Source of the DNA: Peptococcaceae bacterium BRH_c4a
GTDB taxonomy: Bacteria; Bacillota; Desulfotomaculia; Desulfotomaculales; Desulfocucumaceae
Reading direction: 5' to 3'
Assembly: GCA_000961585.1 (NCBI GenBank)
Contig: LADN01000008.1
Coordinates: 44,640-108,639, forward strand
DNA length: 64,000 nt
Part shown: one piece after another, positions 33,760 to 42,658 of the stretch
How positions within the stretch are numbered: position 1 is the first letter of the stretch
Layout of the letters: each line of letters starts with the position of its first letter
The notes under the pieces: model-generated
Told to the model about the DNA's origin: nothing
Databases searched by the model: none
The model's input: the letters and a program-made list of their open reading frames with translations, nothing else
Position numbers and translations under genes: made by a program

Positions 33760-34773
33760 TCATTGAAGAGTTTTCAGAAATTCAAGCATAGCGAATTTTT
33801 CATTCTTATCATAAAAATCAGCGTTAACAAACAAATTAGCCGAAGCATTCTTAATCGCTTCACGGACAACTTCCGGATTGTTTTTTGCGTATCGCTCAGT
33901 TGTTACAACTGAATTGTGACCTAAAAAATCACGTACATAAAATATATTCGCTCCTCCTTGAACAAGATGGCTTGCTTTGGTACTCCTCAATAGATGAGGT
34001 GATACAGCAATGTTAAACATTTCCTGATTCAGTTGCTTCCCTTGTTCGACATACTTTTTTAAAATGTACGATACTCCTGTTGTTGTCAACTTGGTGTGAC
34101 TTCTGTTTTGAAAAAGCAGTTGGGTTTGCTCCAGTAAACTATTTTCTCTCATATACCCACGAAGAATGTCTGCTGTTTTAGGCATGATTGGAACAACACG
34201 TGTTTTTCTTCCTTTGCCGAAAAGTTTAATTGTAGGGTTATTTCCAAAAACTACATCACCACCTTTAAGTTCTATAAGTTCGCCTGCACGAGCGCCTGTA
34301 TCATAGAGTAGTAATAAAAGGGTGAGATCCCTTCTTCCTTGTTTGGTTTGTATGTCTGGCATTGCAAACAGCACCTCAGTTTCAGCAACAGTGAGATACT
34401 TAGGTGGATTTACTGGCGTTTTCTTTTCCGGAATAGATAAAATATCACGGCACAGAGCAGTATGGATAACAGATTCAGACTGAATATACAAGAACAGCGA
34501 TTTTAAGGCTGAAAGTCGTTGGTTTCTTGTTGAAGCGCTGTTTTTACGTTCGATCTCCAGCCAACTGATGAAATCTTCTATGAGTGTTTTACTTATCTTA
34601 TCGAGGGTTAATTTTTCCTGACGGATATTTTTAACGCTATAGCAATATTGGTAAAAAAGCGTCAGAGAATAGCTGTAGGATGTTATGGTTTGAGAACTTA
34701 AGCCTCTCTGTGATGGGAGATATTTTATAAAAAATGAATAGACATAATTTGCAAAATCCATTTTATTCATCAA
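33760..34773 (-). CDS. Tyrosine recombinase, third gene of a recombinase trio
   Basis: A 337-residue recombinase: N-terminal core-binding domain, then Arg in YDTGARAGELIEL, KGRKTRVVP, HLLRSTKASHL and GHNSVVTTERY with the tyrosine. Its start overlaps the second recombinase by 11 bp. Three overlapping, divergent tyrosine recombinases in one orientation define RIT (recombinase-in-trio) elements. Confidence 0.88.
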   Translation of the reverse strand: MMNKMDFANYVYSFFIKYLPSQRGLSSQTITSYSYSLTLFYQYCYSVKNIRQEKLTLDKISKTLIEDFISWLEIERKNSASTRNQRLSALKSLFLYIQSESVIHTALCRDILSIPEKKTPVNPPKYLTVAETEVLFAMPDIQTKQGRRDLTLLLLLYDTGARAGELIELKGGDVVFGNNPTIKLFGKGRKTRVVPIMPKTADILRGYMRENSLLEQTQLLFQNRSHTKLTTTGVSYILKKYVEQGKQLNQEMFNIAVSPHLLRSTKASHLVQGGANIFYVRDFLGHNSVVTTERYAKNNPEVVREAIKNASANLFVNADFYDKNEKFAMLEFLKTLQ

Positions 34774-35761
34774 ATATCACCTCCGGAACAGAAGAGGCAA
34801 TTATAGCTTGTCCGGCTGAAGTGATATTGGAATAATGGAATTCTGGCAAATGAATGTATCTTTCAGTATCCTTAATATTTGTATGACCAACATAGGATGC
34901 AATTAAAGGCATTGCGGTGTATAAATCAAGATGGTAGGTATTGGTCAAATTGGCATAGGCATGGACTATGAAGGAATGCCTCATATCGTGGACTCTTGGA
35001 TATCTGCCATTTGAAAGTAACGGAATATTAGCTTGAGCAAAAAACTCATGGCATCTATCCCTAAGAACTGTTTCACTATAGAATCCGCCATATGGAGAAG
35101 GGAAAAAGTACCCATCTTTTCCGGGTTCGAAATTCAAAGCTTTTGAGTATGGCCTTAAATGTTCTGTCAGAGGTGCCGACATCGGGACATATCGACTGAT
35201 ATTGTTTTTTGATTTTACTATGGTGAGAACCCCATTATTCAAATCCACATCGCTTACTTTTAGTTTACGGACCTCTGACGATCTAAGCCCGCATCCGAAT
35301 AAGACTCGAATCAGCGCTGGAAATACCAAATGTGCATTAGGAGAATGAGAGGTATAAACCATTTTGTCTGTGGCTCTAATAACAGAAACTATTTGATCCT
35401 GACTAAAAATGTATGGAGTAAAGTCGTATTTGTATTTCAATGTATAATGCTTTGGATAGATATACGCTTCCATTCCCATTGAAACCATAAATTCCGCCAG
35501 TTGACGCAATATACCTATTCTGTTGAGTTGAGTTCCCTGAGCCTCATTTTCTCTGCGCAGGGCAATCAAACACGCTGTATCTTTTGTCAACACGGGAGTA
35601 TCTGAAACTTCATGATTGAGTTGCCGACATATTTCCCGAAGGCGATATACATTAACACCTTGAAATTTTTGTCCTAATCCGCGTTTGTAACGGATAAAAT
35701 TCAGGCAAATATCCGTGAACAAGCCATCTGGAAATGTCACCTTCTGTTCGAAGTCATACAT
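34763..35761 (-). CDS. Tyrosine recombinase, second gene of a recombinase trio
   Basis: A 332-residue recombinase with FGCGLRSSEVRKL, HDMRHSFIVHAYANL and GHTNIKDTERYIHL, so the catalytic Arg, His-Arg and Tyr are present. It overlaps both neighbours (11 and 8 bp), indicating coupled translation. It carries a long insert before the last His box (TNTYHLDLYTAMPLIASYV), usual for the middle member. Confidence 0.88.
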   Translation of the reverse strand: MYDFEQKVTFPDGLFTDICLNFIRYKRGLGQKFQGVNVYRLREICRQLNHEVSDTPVLTKDTACLIALRRENEAQGTQLNRIGILRQLAEFMVSMGMEAYIYPKHYTLKYKYDFTPYIFSQDQIVSVIRATDKMVYTSHSPNAHLVFPALIRVLFGCGLRSSEVRKLKVSDVDLNNGVLTIVKSKNNISRYVPMSAPLTEHLRPYSKALNFEPGKDGYFFPSPYGGFYSETVLRDRCHEFFAQANIPLLSNGRYPRVHDMRHSFIVHAYANLTNTYHLDLYTAMPLIASYVGHTNIKDTERYIHLPEFHYSNITSAGQAIIASSVPEVIFDE

Positions 35762-36533
35762 TGGACGGCACCTCCAATGCGACTAATCTGAGTTTCTCAA
35801 TATCAATACGAATATAATCCCTCGTAACATTAGCGTACTTATGACCCAGCGTTTCCGAAATAACAGTTATTGGAACATCGTCGCTTAGAAGTCTTGCTGC
35901 GAGGCTATGCCGTAGAGAATGCATGCCATGATGCTTGCCTTCAGTTTTTATCTCAGCCAGTTTAAAATACTTGTTTAATCTATTGTAATAATGACCTCCG
36001 GATGTATAGGGAAAATACGGAGCGAGAGACCTAATGAAAACATTTTGATGTTCAGTATTAGGGCGTGCATTCATCAGGTAATCTAAAAGCACCCATTTTA
36101 GATTGTCAGTCAGCGGCAAACTGATAAACTCACCTGTTTTTTGTTGCACGAGCTCAATCGTGCTAACATTCCATTTGATATCACTCATCTTCAGATTAAT
36201 GATGTCAGATACTCTAAGTCCGAGGTCAACACCCAAAAGGATAAATACATAATCTTTTTTCCCCTCTGGGGTTTTCCTATCTATACACGAAAGGATATTT
36301 CTGACTTCATCCTCTGTATAACCTGAAGGCATTTTCTCATAGTGACTTCTAAAATTGTCGGCTCTAAGATAAATAGAAAAGTCATTTTTGAATTTGCTTA
36401 AAATATTTGGAGTTCTAAATAAATCTCTTAATGTTATGATTATGTTGCTTTTAAGCGCTGAACTATACGAGCTTTTACTCCATCCACCGGAATAACCCGT
36501 AAGACGAATCTCTCCCGCTGAGGCACCAATCTG
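35754..36533 (-). pseudogene. Tyrosine recombinase, first gene of the trio, 5' truncated
   Basis: The catalytic part is intact from 36332 downward (DLGLRVSDIINL, HSLRHSLAARLL, GHKYANVTRDY). Protein-like sequence continues upstream in frame to about 36533 (GYSGGWSKSSYSSALKS) and then meets a TAA without a start codon. The N-terminus and the right end of the RIT element are missing. Initiation at ATG 36332 would give only 192 residues. Confidence 0.75.
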
Positions 36534-36602
36534 TTATTGGACGTACCCACAATATTTCAGTTACACTAGTATTTAAGAATTATGATTATTAGTGTTAGTC
36601 GT

Positions 36603-36661
36603 GGCTGTGGATATGTGGTTAACTCGCAGCGAAGCGAAGAGTTATCCATATATCCACAGCC
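36603..36661. repeat. Large hairpin between element remnants
   Basis: GGCTGTGGATAT and ATATCCACAGCC pair perfectly over 12 bp, and TTAACTC/GAGTTA pair inside. The loop carries GCGAAGCGA. It separates the RIT remnant from IS4-like debris and is probably a transposon end. Confidence 0.55.
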
Positions 36662-36945
36662 CTAAGAGTGAGGTAATATGGCACGACCACGTTTTCATCG
36701 CCAAAATGTAATTAACCAAACCAATTCTGTAAGCCAGAAAAGCCTCTTTAGTTGGTTGGTTAAAGAGACGGAAGAAAAATTCGGCATGTCCCCGGCAGAG
36801 GCCCCAGTCCACATAGCCCCGGTCAAATACGTATAGTGCGTTGGGATCAGTTATTAGCAGTTCATCCAACTGTTCAGAAAGTCGCCAGCCCCGGACTCAA
36901 CTTGCTTTAACAACTGATCAAATTGCCGGTTATAATCATTTTTTT
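36642..36945 (-). pseudogene. IS4-like transposase remnant
   Basis: Pieces in two frames: YNRQFDQLLKQVES, typical of the N-terminus of IS4-type transposases, followed after a shift by ITDPNALYVFDRGYVDW, which carries the conserved DRGY motif around a catalytic Asp. Most of the gene is deleted. The last part of the frame runs into the hairpin at 36603. Confidence 0.55.
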
Positions 36946-37250
36946 GTCTGCCCCGGGATGTCTTGATTGCATGTATGCCTCGGTAAGTATGCGTGCCATT
37001 TGCATAAGGCTTTCCTGGTGCTAATGCCTTCTTCCCGGGTTAAATAGTTAACCAGGGAGTCCATGCGATGGCTGCAGAACCCGTTTGGCACCAACAAGGT
37101 AACACCCATGACCCCTGTCACCTCTTCCAGAACAGCCGGAACCTGCAACACTATCATTTCCACGGTACTGAGCTTCTGTACCGCATTGGCACTTTTACCA
37201 TAAAATTTTTTCACTTTTAGATGTTGCTTTTGGAATACTCCAAAAATCAA
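36946..37250 (-). pseudogene. Unassigned coding-like debris
   Basis: An open minus-strand frame of about 100 codons with protein-like stretches (VQKLSTVEMIVLQVPAVLEE, DSLVNYLTREEGISTRKAL). There is no recognised domain, and it lies in transposon debris. It probably belongs to another broken transposase. Confidence 0.25.
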
Positions 37251-37363
37251 ACTGTTAAAATGTGGATACAGGGTTACCTTTATAGTGTCGTTGCCGTTTT
37301 AAATTATTTGGGAAATTACCCAGTCGGAATATTCTGTTAATAGTCCAATTTGAACATATGCTC

Positions 37364-38086
37364 TTAATGGCTGGGTGTTGACTTTTTAAGTTGGGTTTTA
37401 TGCAACGCTACTGTACTTGCAAAATAAACCCTATTCTCAGAATCAGCTAACTTCCGCAAGTCCTCTTTATAACGCTCCAAGGCATCCATAGAATTTGTAC
37501 GCAAATATCCATCATAGCCCAAACTCCAAGCACAACGGTCCACTGTATACGAATAATTAAACTCATTTGCTTGCCCATCACGAAATGCCTTCATGCGCCA
37601 GTGTGTATGCATGTCCGGATAAACGTACTTTCTGCCAAACAACTCAATGACAGTTAACTCTTTAATATAATTAAAATCCTTCAGCCGTAAATTCCACGGC
37701 CATACTTCAACCAACCGTTCGTACAACTCTTCTGGGAAATTTTCTGTAATACACGTTATCCGAGTATCATGCCTGGCAAAAATTACATATTTAGCTGTCT
37801 TTGCCTCTCTATCGTAAGCATATTTCCGAACAACAATTACACGATCCATATTGGGGAACTCTATATAAGTAAACTCCCTAGTTTCAAGCATTTCTTCAAT
37901 TTTGTTTCGTTCAAATTCATCCAGAGAAGCCCAATCTTCATTCCACTTCCCTGTTGTTATGTCTTTTTTAAAATTATGGTATGCCCAAGAAAGACTCCAG
38001 GAGAACCAATCACTAACTTCTCTAATTGTAACGATTTTATGAATAAACTTCTTTGCTACAGAATTATCCCAGAGATAAGACGCCAT
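37364..38086 (-). CDS. Unknown protein, second gene of a two-gene unit
   Basis: About 240 residues from the ATG at 38086, which has a GAAGGTGG site; the frame is open ten codons further. Soluble, Trp/Tyr-rich (WFSWSLSWAYHNF, VWPWNLRLKDF) with several conserved-looking charged motifs (MDRVIVVRKYAYDREAKTAK, HTHWRMKAFRDG). I do not recognise it. It starts 48 bp after a small zinc-ribbon protein gene on the same strand, inside the repeat-bracketed island, which is a typical position for uncharacterised defence cargo. Confidence 0.65.
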   Translation of the reverse strand: MASYLWDNSVAKKFIHKIVTIREVSDWFSWSLSWAYHNFKKDITTGKWNEDWASLDEFERNKIEEMLETREFTYIEFPNMDRVIVVRKYAYDREAKTAKYVIFARHDTRITCITENFPEELYERLVEVWPWNLRLKDFNYIKELTVIELFGRKYVYPDMHTHWRMKAFRDGQANEFNYSYTVDRCAWSLGYDGYLRTNSMDALERYKEDLRKLADSENRVYFASTVALHKTQLKKSTPSH

Positions 38087-38133
38087 AAAAACCACCTTCT
38101 TCCACTTCAAAACCATTTAACGATACCCTCGAT

Positions 38134-38460
38134 TTAATCCCAATTAAAGAGAAGTGGGTAATAGGTGCCCATTATATCGTTCATGGTAATTGATTCGGTC
38201 TGGGTCCAGCAACCCAAACATTCAGCAGTTCCTGTAAAAAATTGTGGTATTTCAGAAACATCCATTACGTGTCCACACTGGCAACAATGTAATTCATAGA
38301 CATGTCGTAGTATTTGCTCTTCAACCATCTCATTAAGTACGTCTTCCACTTCCTCTATGGAGCATTGTATCTGGTTGGCAACCTTTCTAGAGTAGATGGC
38401 AGTGACGTGGTTACTGACCCTTGATTCAACTAACTTCCGAATTTGCTGGGATTTGCTCAT
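38134..38460 (-). CDS. Small winged-helix/zinc-ribbon protein of unknown function
   Basis: A 108-residue protein. The N-terminal half looks like a winged helix (IRKLVESRVSNHV, VANQIQCSIEEVEDVLNEM). The C-terminal half has CCQCGHV and CLGC as a zinc ribbon. It may be a regulator or adaptor for the larger protein encoded right after it. ATG with GGAGG-type site (GGAGGAAACTCC). Confidence 0.65.
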   Translation of the reverse strand: MSKSQQIRKLVESRVSNHVTAIYSRKVANQIQCSIEEVEDVLNEMVEEQILRHVYELHCCQCGHVMDVSEIPQFFTGTAECLGCWTQTESITMNDIMGTYYPLLFNWD

Positions 38461-38680
38461 GGAGTTTCCTCCATTTCCTGTCTACCTCGCCATCAGCGAT
38501 CTTAGAATATTACCGTTTCTTCGCTCCCATGCCTAACACGACTCCTACTAATATCTACCATTAAAAGTATACTATCAGAACATTGAGGACGCAATATTGT
38601 TTCTTCGTCCTCAATGAATATTTCTCTATAGAATTATTACGTTAAGTACGTTAAGGTCTACATTAAAAGATGGTTCAGTT

Positions 38681-38708
38681 TATTTAAGCTTCGCTGGTAC
38701 TACCCCAA
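38681..38708 (-). repeat. Bracketing repeat, inverted right copy
   Basis: Read on the minus strand this is ATTGGGGTAGTACCAGCGAAG followed by CTTAAATA. It matches the middle copy over about 28 nt and the left copy over its first half. It ends inside the glycerate kinase gene, whose stop codon it supplies. Confidence 0.65.
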
Positions 38709-39386
38709 TAGGCTGTCCAGTACTTCCACGGTCTGCGGGGTGGCTCCCTTTTGGGGCCCGTAAACGTAGGCAGCACCTGTGAGACCGCAGAGGGGGTTTT
38801 GCACGTCACTGGCCACGAATATTTCAACGGACTGAATCCGGGGGTCCAGACCGGACAGATCGATCCGCACCAAGTCCCCCAGCCCCACTGTGCCGGGTCT
38901 TATTTGATTTCCACCGGTATCAAGCAGCCTGGCCCCAAGGGATTGAGCCATGCCGGCTCCACCGTCGTTGGTGGCGCTGCCGCCTATGCCGATAATGATT
39001 TTGCTGCAGCCTTGGTCTAGGGCGGCCTTAATCAGCTCTCCGGTGCCATAGGTCGTAGTGACAAAGGGGTCCCGCCTGTGGGGAGGCACCAGCGCCAGTC
39101 CGGAAGCGGCGGCCATTTCGATAATGGCGGTTTTTCCATCCCCCAGGATCCCGAAATAAGAGTCCACCGGTTCACTCAGCGGCCCGGTTACTTGCAGGGA
39201 AATGATTTTACCGCCGGTAGCATTAACCAGGGCGTCGGTAATTCCCTCTCCCCCGTCGGCCATCGGCACTTTGACCACCTCGGCATCGGGCAACACCCTG
39301 CGTATACCTGTCTCCATATGTTCCACCACTTCCATGGCGCTAAGGCTCTCTTTAAAAGAATCCGGGGCTAAAATACATTTGAACAA
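38700..39386 (-). pseudogene. Glycerate kinase, C-terminally truncated
   Basis: 228 residues of the GarK/GlxK family (about 380 in full). The N-terminal part is clear: LAPDSFKESLSAMEV, VPMADGGEGITDAL, GIGGSATNDGGAGMAQSLGA. The C-terminal catalytic part (GEGxxD region) is absent because the frame ends in the TAG of the inverted island repeat. TTG start. A full enzyme would phosphorylate glycerate, matching the GarR-like reductase of this island. Confidence 0.85.
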
Positions 39387-39531
39387 GGAAATCCCTCTGG
39401 TGAATTACTCTATCATGAATCTATAGAGCAAAAAGTATACCAAATATTCAAAAAACAAGTAGGAGTATCTTCTTGTATGAAGAATTTATTGTATTATCAA
39501 AATTTCTCGAAAAGTAATGCGGGGGAAAAAG

Positions 39532-41571
39532 ATGGGCAAGAAGAGATTAGCGCTGATTACCATGGATGACCTTACCAACGAGCTATTATTTAATCAGTTG
39601 ACTTCCTTGTTCGGGGACAGTGTATCCATCGAACGTTGCACCACGGAAGACAACGTGTGCAAGTATATTGATGCTCCGGTGGCCCTCGTCTCCAGCGTTT
39701 CCCTGAAAGTCGACGTTGAAAATAAGTTCCGCTTTGGTGATAAGACAAAGGTGATTATGTCCAGGCGTTCCATTGGTAAGCAGGGTTTGAAAAACCTCTT
39801 GGAGATTCCCATGGGCAGCCGGGGGATTTTGTTCATCGGCCACAAAGATGTATCCAGGGACACCGTTCAATTAATCAAGCAACTAGGAATTACACATTTT
39901 GAACTACAGCCGGAACAGCCTGCTCAATCGGACTTTGACGCCGATTTAATTATTACTGCCGGCAAAGCCAATCAATTAAAAGATGTGAATTTACCGGTGG
40001 TGGACATCGGGATTCTGAGGCTAGACATCACCACCATCGTGGAGGTGCTTTCTGCCCTTTATTTACTTGATTCCAAAGCGTCATTGGTGTCGGCCAGGTA
40101 CGAGCGGGAAGTGATAGAATTATGTCAGGAGGTCTCCCACGCCCTAGGGCAGGCTACGATATTCAGCAAAGAACTGGAAGTGGCCATCAACACCAACCGG
40201 GATGGCATGGTCATGATGGATGAGGCCGGGCGAATTGTGGTAAGCAACCAGGCGGCGGAAGAGCTGTTTAAGCTGCCCCGGGAAAGAATGGTAGGAAGGC
40301 TTTTTACCCGGGAAAACGGTTTCCCCTGGAATTGGGAGGACCTGCATACGGTGGACAATAGCATTCTGAGGTTACATGACTATAAGTTGGTGGTTAACGC
40401 TAGTCCTGTGGAGACACCCCTGGGGAAGATTGGGACCATGCTCACTTTCCGGGATGTTACGGAGATTCAGCGCCTGGAGGAAATGGTTCGCCGGGACCTG
40501 GCAGCCAAAGGACACGTGGCCCGGTTTACTTTTCAGGACATTATTGGTGAGAGCACAGAACTGAAGTCAGTCGTCAAAGTGGCGCAGCGGATTGCCAAAA
40601 CTGAAGCCACCATTTTGATCTACGGCGAAAGCGGCGTGGGTAAAGAGCTTTTTGCCCAGGCCATACATAGTGCATCTCTCAGACGGAACGGCCCCTTTGT
40701 TGCCGTTAACTTTTCGGCTTTATCCGAATCATTGATGGAAAGCGAACTTTTTGGGTATGATGAAGGTGCCTTTACAGGAGCCAAAAAAGGAGGTAAGCCG
40801 GGTCTGTTTGAAATGGCCCACGGTGGTACCATCTTCCTGGATGAAATTGGTGACGCCAGTCCAGCCCTCCAGACCCGGTTGCTCAGGGTGCTGCAGGAGA
40901 AACAGGTCATGCGGGTTGGGGCGACAAAAATTATTCCGGTGGATGTTAGGGTGATCGCCGCCACCAACAAAGATTTACCTGGCTTGATTAAAAAGGGCAC
41001 ATTCCGGCAGGATCTGTATTACCGGTTAAATGTCCTTCCTTTAAATATACCACCCTTGCGGGAGCGCAGGGGCGACGTGCTGTTTTTAATGCAGCACTTT
41101 TTTGTCAAGCGTGGGCACCAACTCAATGTCATACCGTCCGCCCTGCAATTGCTGGATAGGTACGACTGGCCGGGAAATACCCGGGAGTTGCAAAATGTTG
41201 TGGAGTACTTGTACTGCACTTCAAGTGCCGATGAAATCATCGGGGAACAGAATTTACCCCGGCATTTTCTCAGTTTGTCAAAAACAAATACCCTCGGGTC
41301 AAAAAACAGCGGGGATCTGTTCAAACAATTGTCAGAAAACGCTCCTATGGAGGATTACACCTTGCTTTTAAAAACCATCAAAGATAGTATCGCTCAGGGA
41401 AAATCGGCGGGCAGGCGCAGTTTGTTCAGGAGTATACCGGGTATGACCGAAGCCCGTCTCCGGGTCCGTTTAAAGGAGCTTCAGGATGTGGGTTTAGTGG
41501 TGTTGATGTCCGGGCGGAGGGGTACCCGTATTACCGAAAGGGGCCTGGCTTTACTGGACAGTATGTCTTAA
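39532..41571 (+). CDS. Sigma-54-dependent activator, PrpR-like
   Basis: About 679 residues. The N-terminal sensor (1-190) resembles PrpR-N-type ligand domains, and a PAS domain lies at about 200-320 (GMVMMDEAGRIVVSNQAAEEL). The AAA+ core has GESGVGKE, DEGAFTGAKKGG and TIFLDEIGD. The end is a winged-helix-like domain (SIPGMTEARLRVRLKELQDVG) instead of the Fis helix-turn-helix, which is unusual. I chose ATG 39532 after GCGGGGG. It probably drives the -24/-12 promoter at 41804. Confidence 0.88.
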   Translation: MGKKRLALITMDDLTNELLFNQLTSLFGDSVSIERCTTEDNVCKYIDAPVALVSSVSLKVDVENKFRFGDKTKVIMSRRSIGKQGLKNLLEIPMGSRGILFIGHKDVSRDTVQLIKQLGITHFELQPEQPAQSDFDADLIITAGKANQLKDVNLPVVDIGILRLDITTIVEVLSALYLLDSKASLVSARYEREVIELCQEVSHALGQATIFSKELEVAINTNRDGMVMMDEAGRIVVSNQAAEELFKLPRERMVGRLFTRENGFPWNWEDLHTVDNSILRLHDYKLVVNASPVETPLGKIGTMLTFRDVTEIQRLEEMVRRDLAAKGHVARFTFQDIIGESTELKSVVKVAQRIAKTEATILIYGESGVGKELFAQAIHSASLRRNGPFVAVNFSALSESLMESELFGYDEGAFTGAKKGGKPGLFEMAHGGTIFLDEIGDASPALQTRLLRVLQEKQVMRVGATKIIPVDVRVIAATNKDLPGLIKKGTFRQDLYYRLNVLPLNIPPLRERRGDVLFLMQHFFVKRGHQLNVIPSALQLLDRYDWPGNTRELQNVVEYLYCTSSADEIIGEQNLPRHFLSLSKTNTLGSKNSGDLFKQLSENAPMEDYTLLLKTIKDSIAQGKSAGRRSLFRSIPGMTEARLRVRLKELQDVGLVVLMSGRRGTRITERGLALLDSMS

Positions 41572-41664
41572 CAATGTAAATGGGATGAAACGGGATGCGC
41601 CATTGAGTTCAGGGTTTGCTGTCGTAATACTCTGAATTGACGGTAAAATGGGCGAATGGGATGG

Positions 41665-41697
41665 AATGGGATAAAAACCCGTTCTATCCCATTTTTT
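41665..41697 (+). terminator. Terminator of the sigma-54 activator
   Basis: AATGGGATA pairs with TATCCCATT around an 11-nt loop and is followed by TTTTATT. Confidence 0.75.
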
Positions 41698-41803
41698 ATT
41701 TTGTCTTTGAGCTTTGTCCGGCCGGAAGGGTTATGGGCGAGCTTTTTCGGCAGTATACAGACTTATTTGAACGTTTTTTATCTTGGCAACAGGTCAAAAT
41801 GTT

Positions 41804-41820
41804 TTGGCATCAAACTTGCT
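41804..41820 (+). promoter_or_regulatory. Sigma-54 (-24/-12) promoter of the AOR operon
   Basis: TTGGCAT-CAAAC-TTGCT matches the RpoN consensus with one mismatch, with the GG and GC doublets 12 bp apart. The predicted start is near 41831, 100 bp before the first gene. The inverted pair TTCAGGGT/ACTCTGAA near 41607-41635 is a possible activator site. Confidence 0.72.
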
Positions 41821-41929
41821 GTACCTAAAAACAAGAATAACCCGAGGCCCGGGGAATAGGAGCTCTGCAAAGCCGGCATTAAATGCAGGGCCCCTTGATT
41901 CAGAACAATGATGGGGGTAATTTGCAACA

Positions 41930-42658
41930 ATGTATGTGGATAAGGAAAAGTGCATCGGTTGCGGCAGTTGCGTAACCTACTGCCCGATGCAGGCACTATC
42001 GGTTGTTGAGGACAGTCTGGATATTAATCACAATGAATGCGTGGAATGCAACATCTGTTACCGTGCCGGGGTATGTCCCTGTGATGCCCTGGAAATCAAA
42101 GAACTGTCCTGGCCCCGGATTGTCCGGAGCGTATTCAGCGACCCGCTTCTCAGCCACGGCAATACCGGTGTCCCCGGCCGCGGAACTGAGGAGATGAAAA
42201 CCAACGACGTAACCAACCGCTTCCGTCCCGGTTATATCGGCATCGCCATAGAAATGGGGCGTCCCGGTACCGGCACCCGTTTCTACGACGTGGAAAAAGT
42301 AGCCATGGCTGTAGCTGAACATGATGTCAAGTTTGAAATACTCAACCCTGTCACCCACCTGATGACAAACCGGGCCACGGGTCAGATCAATCCGGAAGTA
42401 TTGAATGAAAAAGCGCTGTCTGCAATTATTGAGTTTGAAATCCCCTCGGAAAAAACCAGGGAAGTTCTCCGTACCATTAAAGATGTGTCGGCGGAAATCG
42501 AAACTGTTTTTAGTCTGGATATCTGCAGCCGGGTTGCCCAAGATGGTATCCTGCCGCAGGTGGCCCCCGTTGAACAGGAGGATATCGCGCTCAGCATCAA
42601 CGGCAAAACCAACGTCGGCCTAGGGCGTGTGAAAGAGAAGGGGGGTGCCATGGCATGA
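41930..42658 (+). CDS. 4Fe-4S protein of unknown function in the AOR operon
   Basis: A 242-residue protein. The N-terminal dicluster ferredoxin part has CIGCGSCVTYCPMQA and CVECNICYRAGVCPCDA. A novel-looking domain of about 170 residues follows (RPGYIGIAIEMGRPGTG, RFYDVEKVAMAVAEHDV, FSLDICSRVAQDG). I do not recognise that domain; a regulatory (ACT-like) fold is possible from its strand-helix alternation. It is the first gene behind the sigma-54 promoter and overlaps the next gene by 4 bp. Confidence 0.8.
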   Translation: MYVDKEKCIGCGSCVTYCPMQALSVVEDSLDINHNECVECNICYRAGVCPCDALEIKELSWPRIVRSVFSDPLLSHGNTGVPGRGTEEMKTNDVTNRFRPGYIGIAIEMGRPGTGTRFYDVEKVAMAVAEHDVKFEILNPVTHLMTNRATGQINPEVLNEKALSAIIEFEIPSEKTREVLRTIKDVSAEIETVFSLDICSRVAQDGILPQVAPVEQEDIALSINGKTNVGLGRVKEKGGAMA

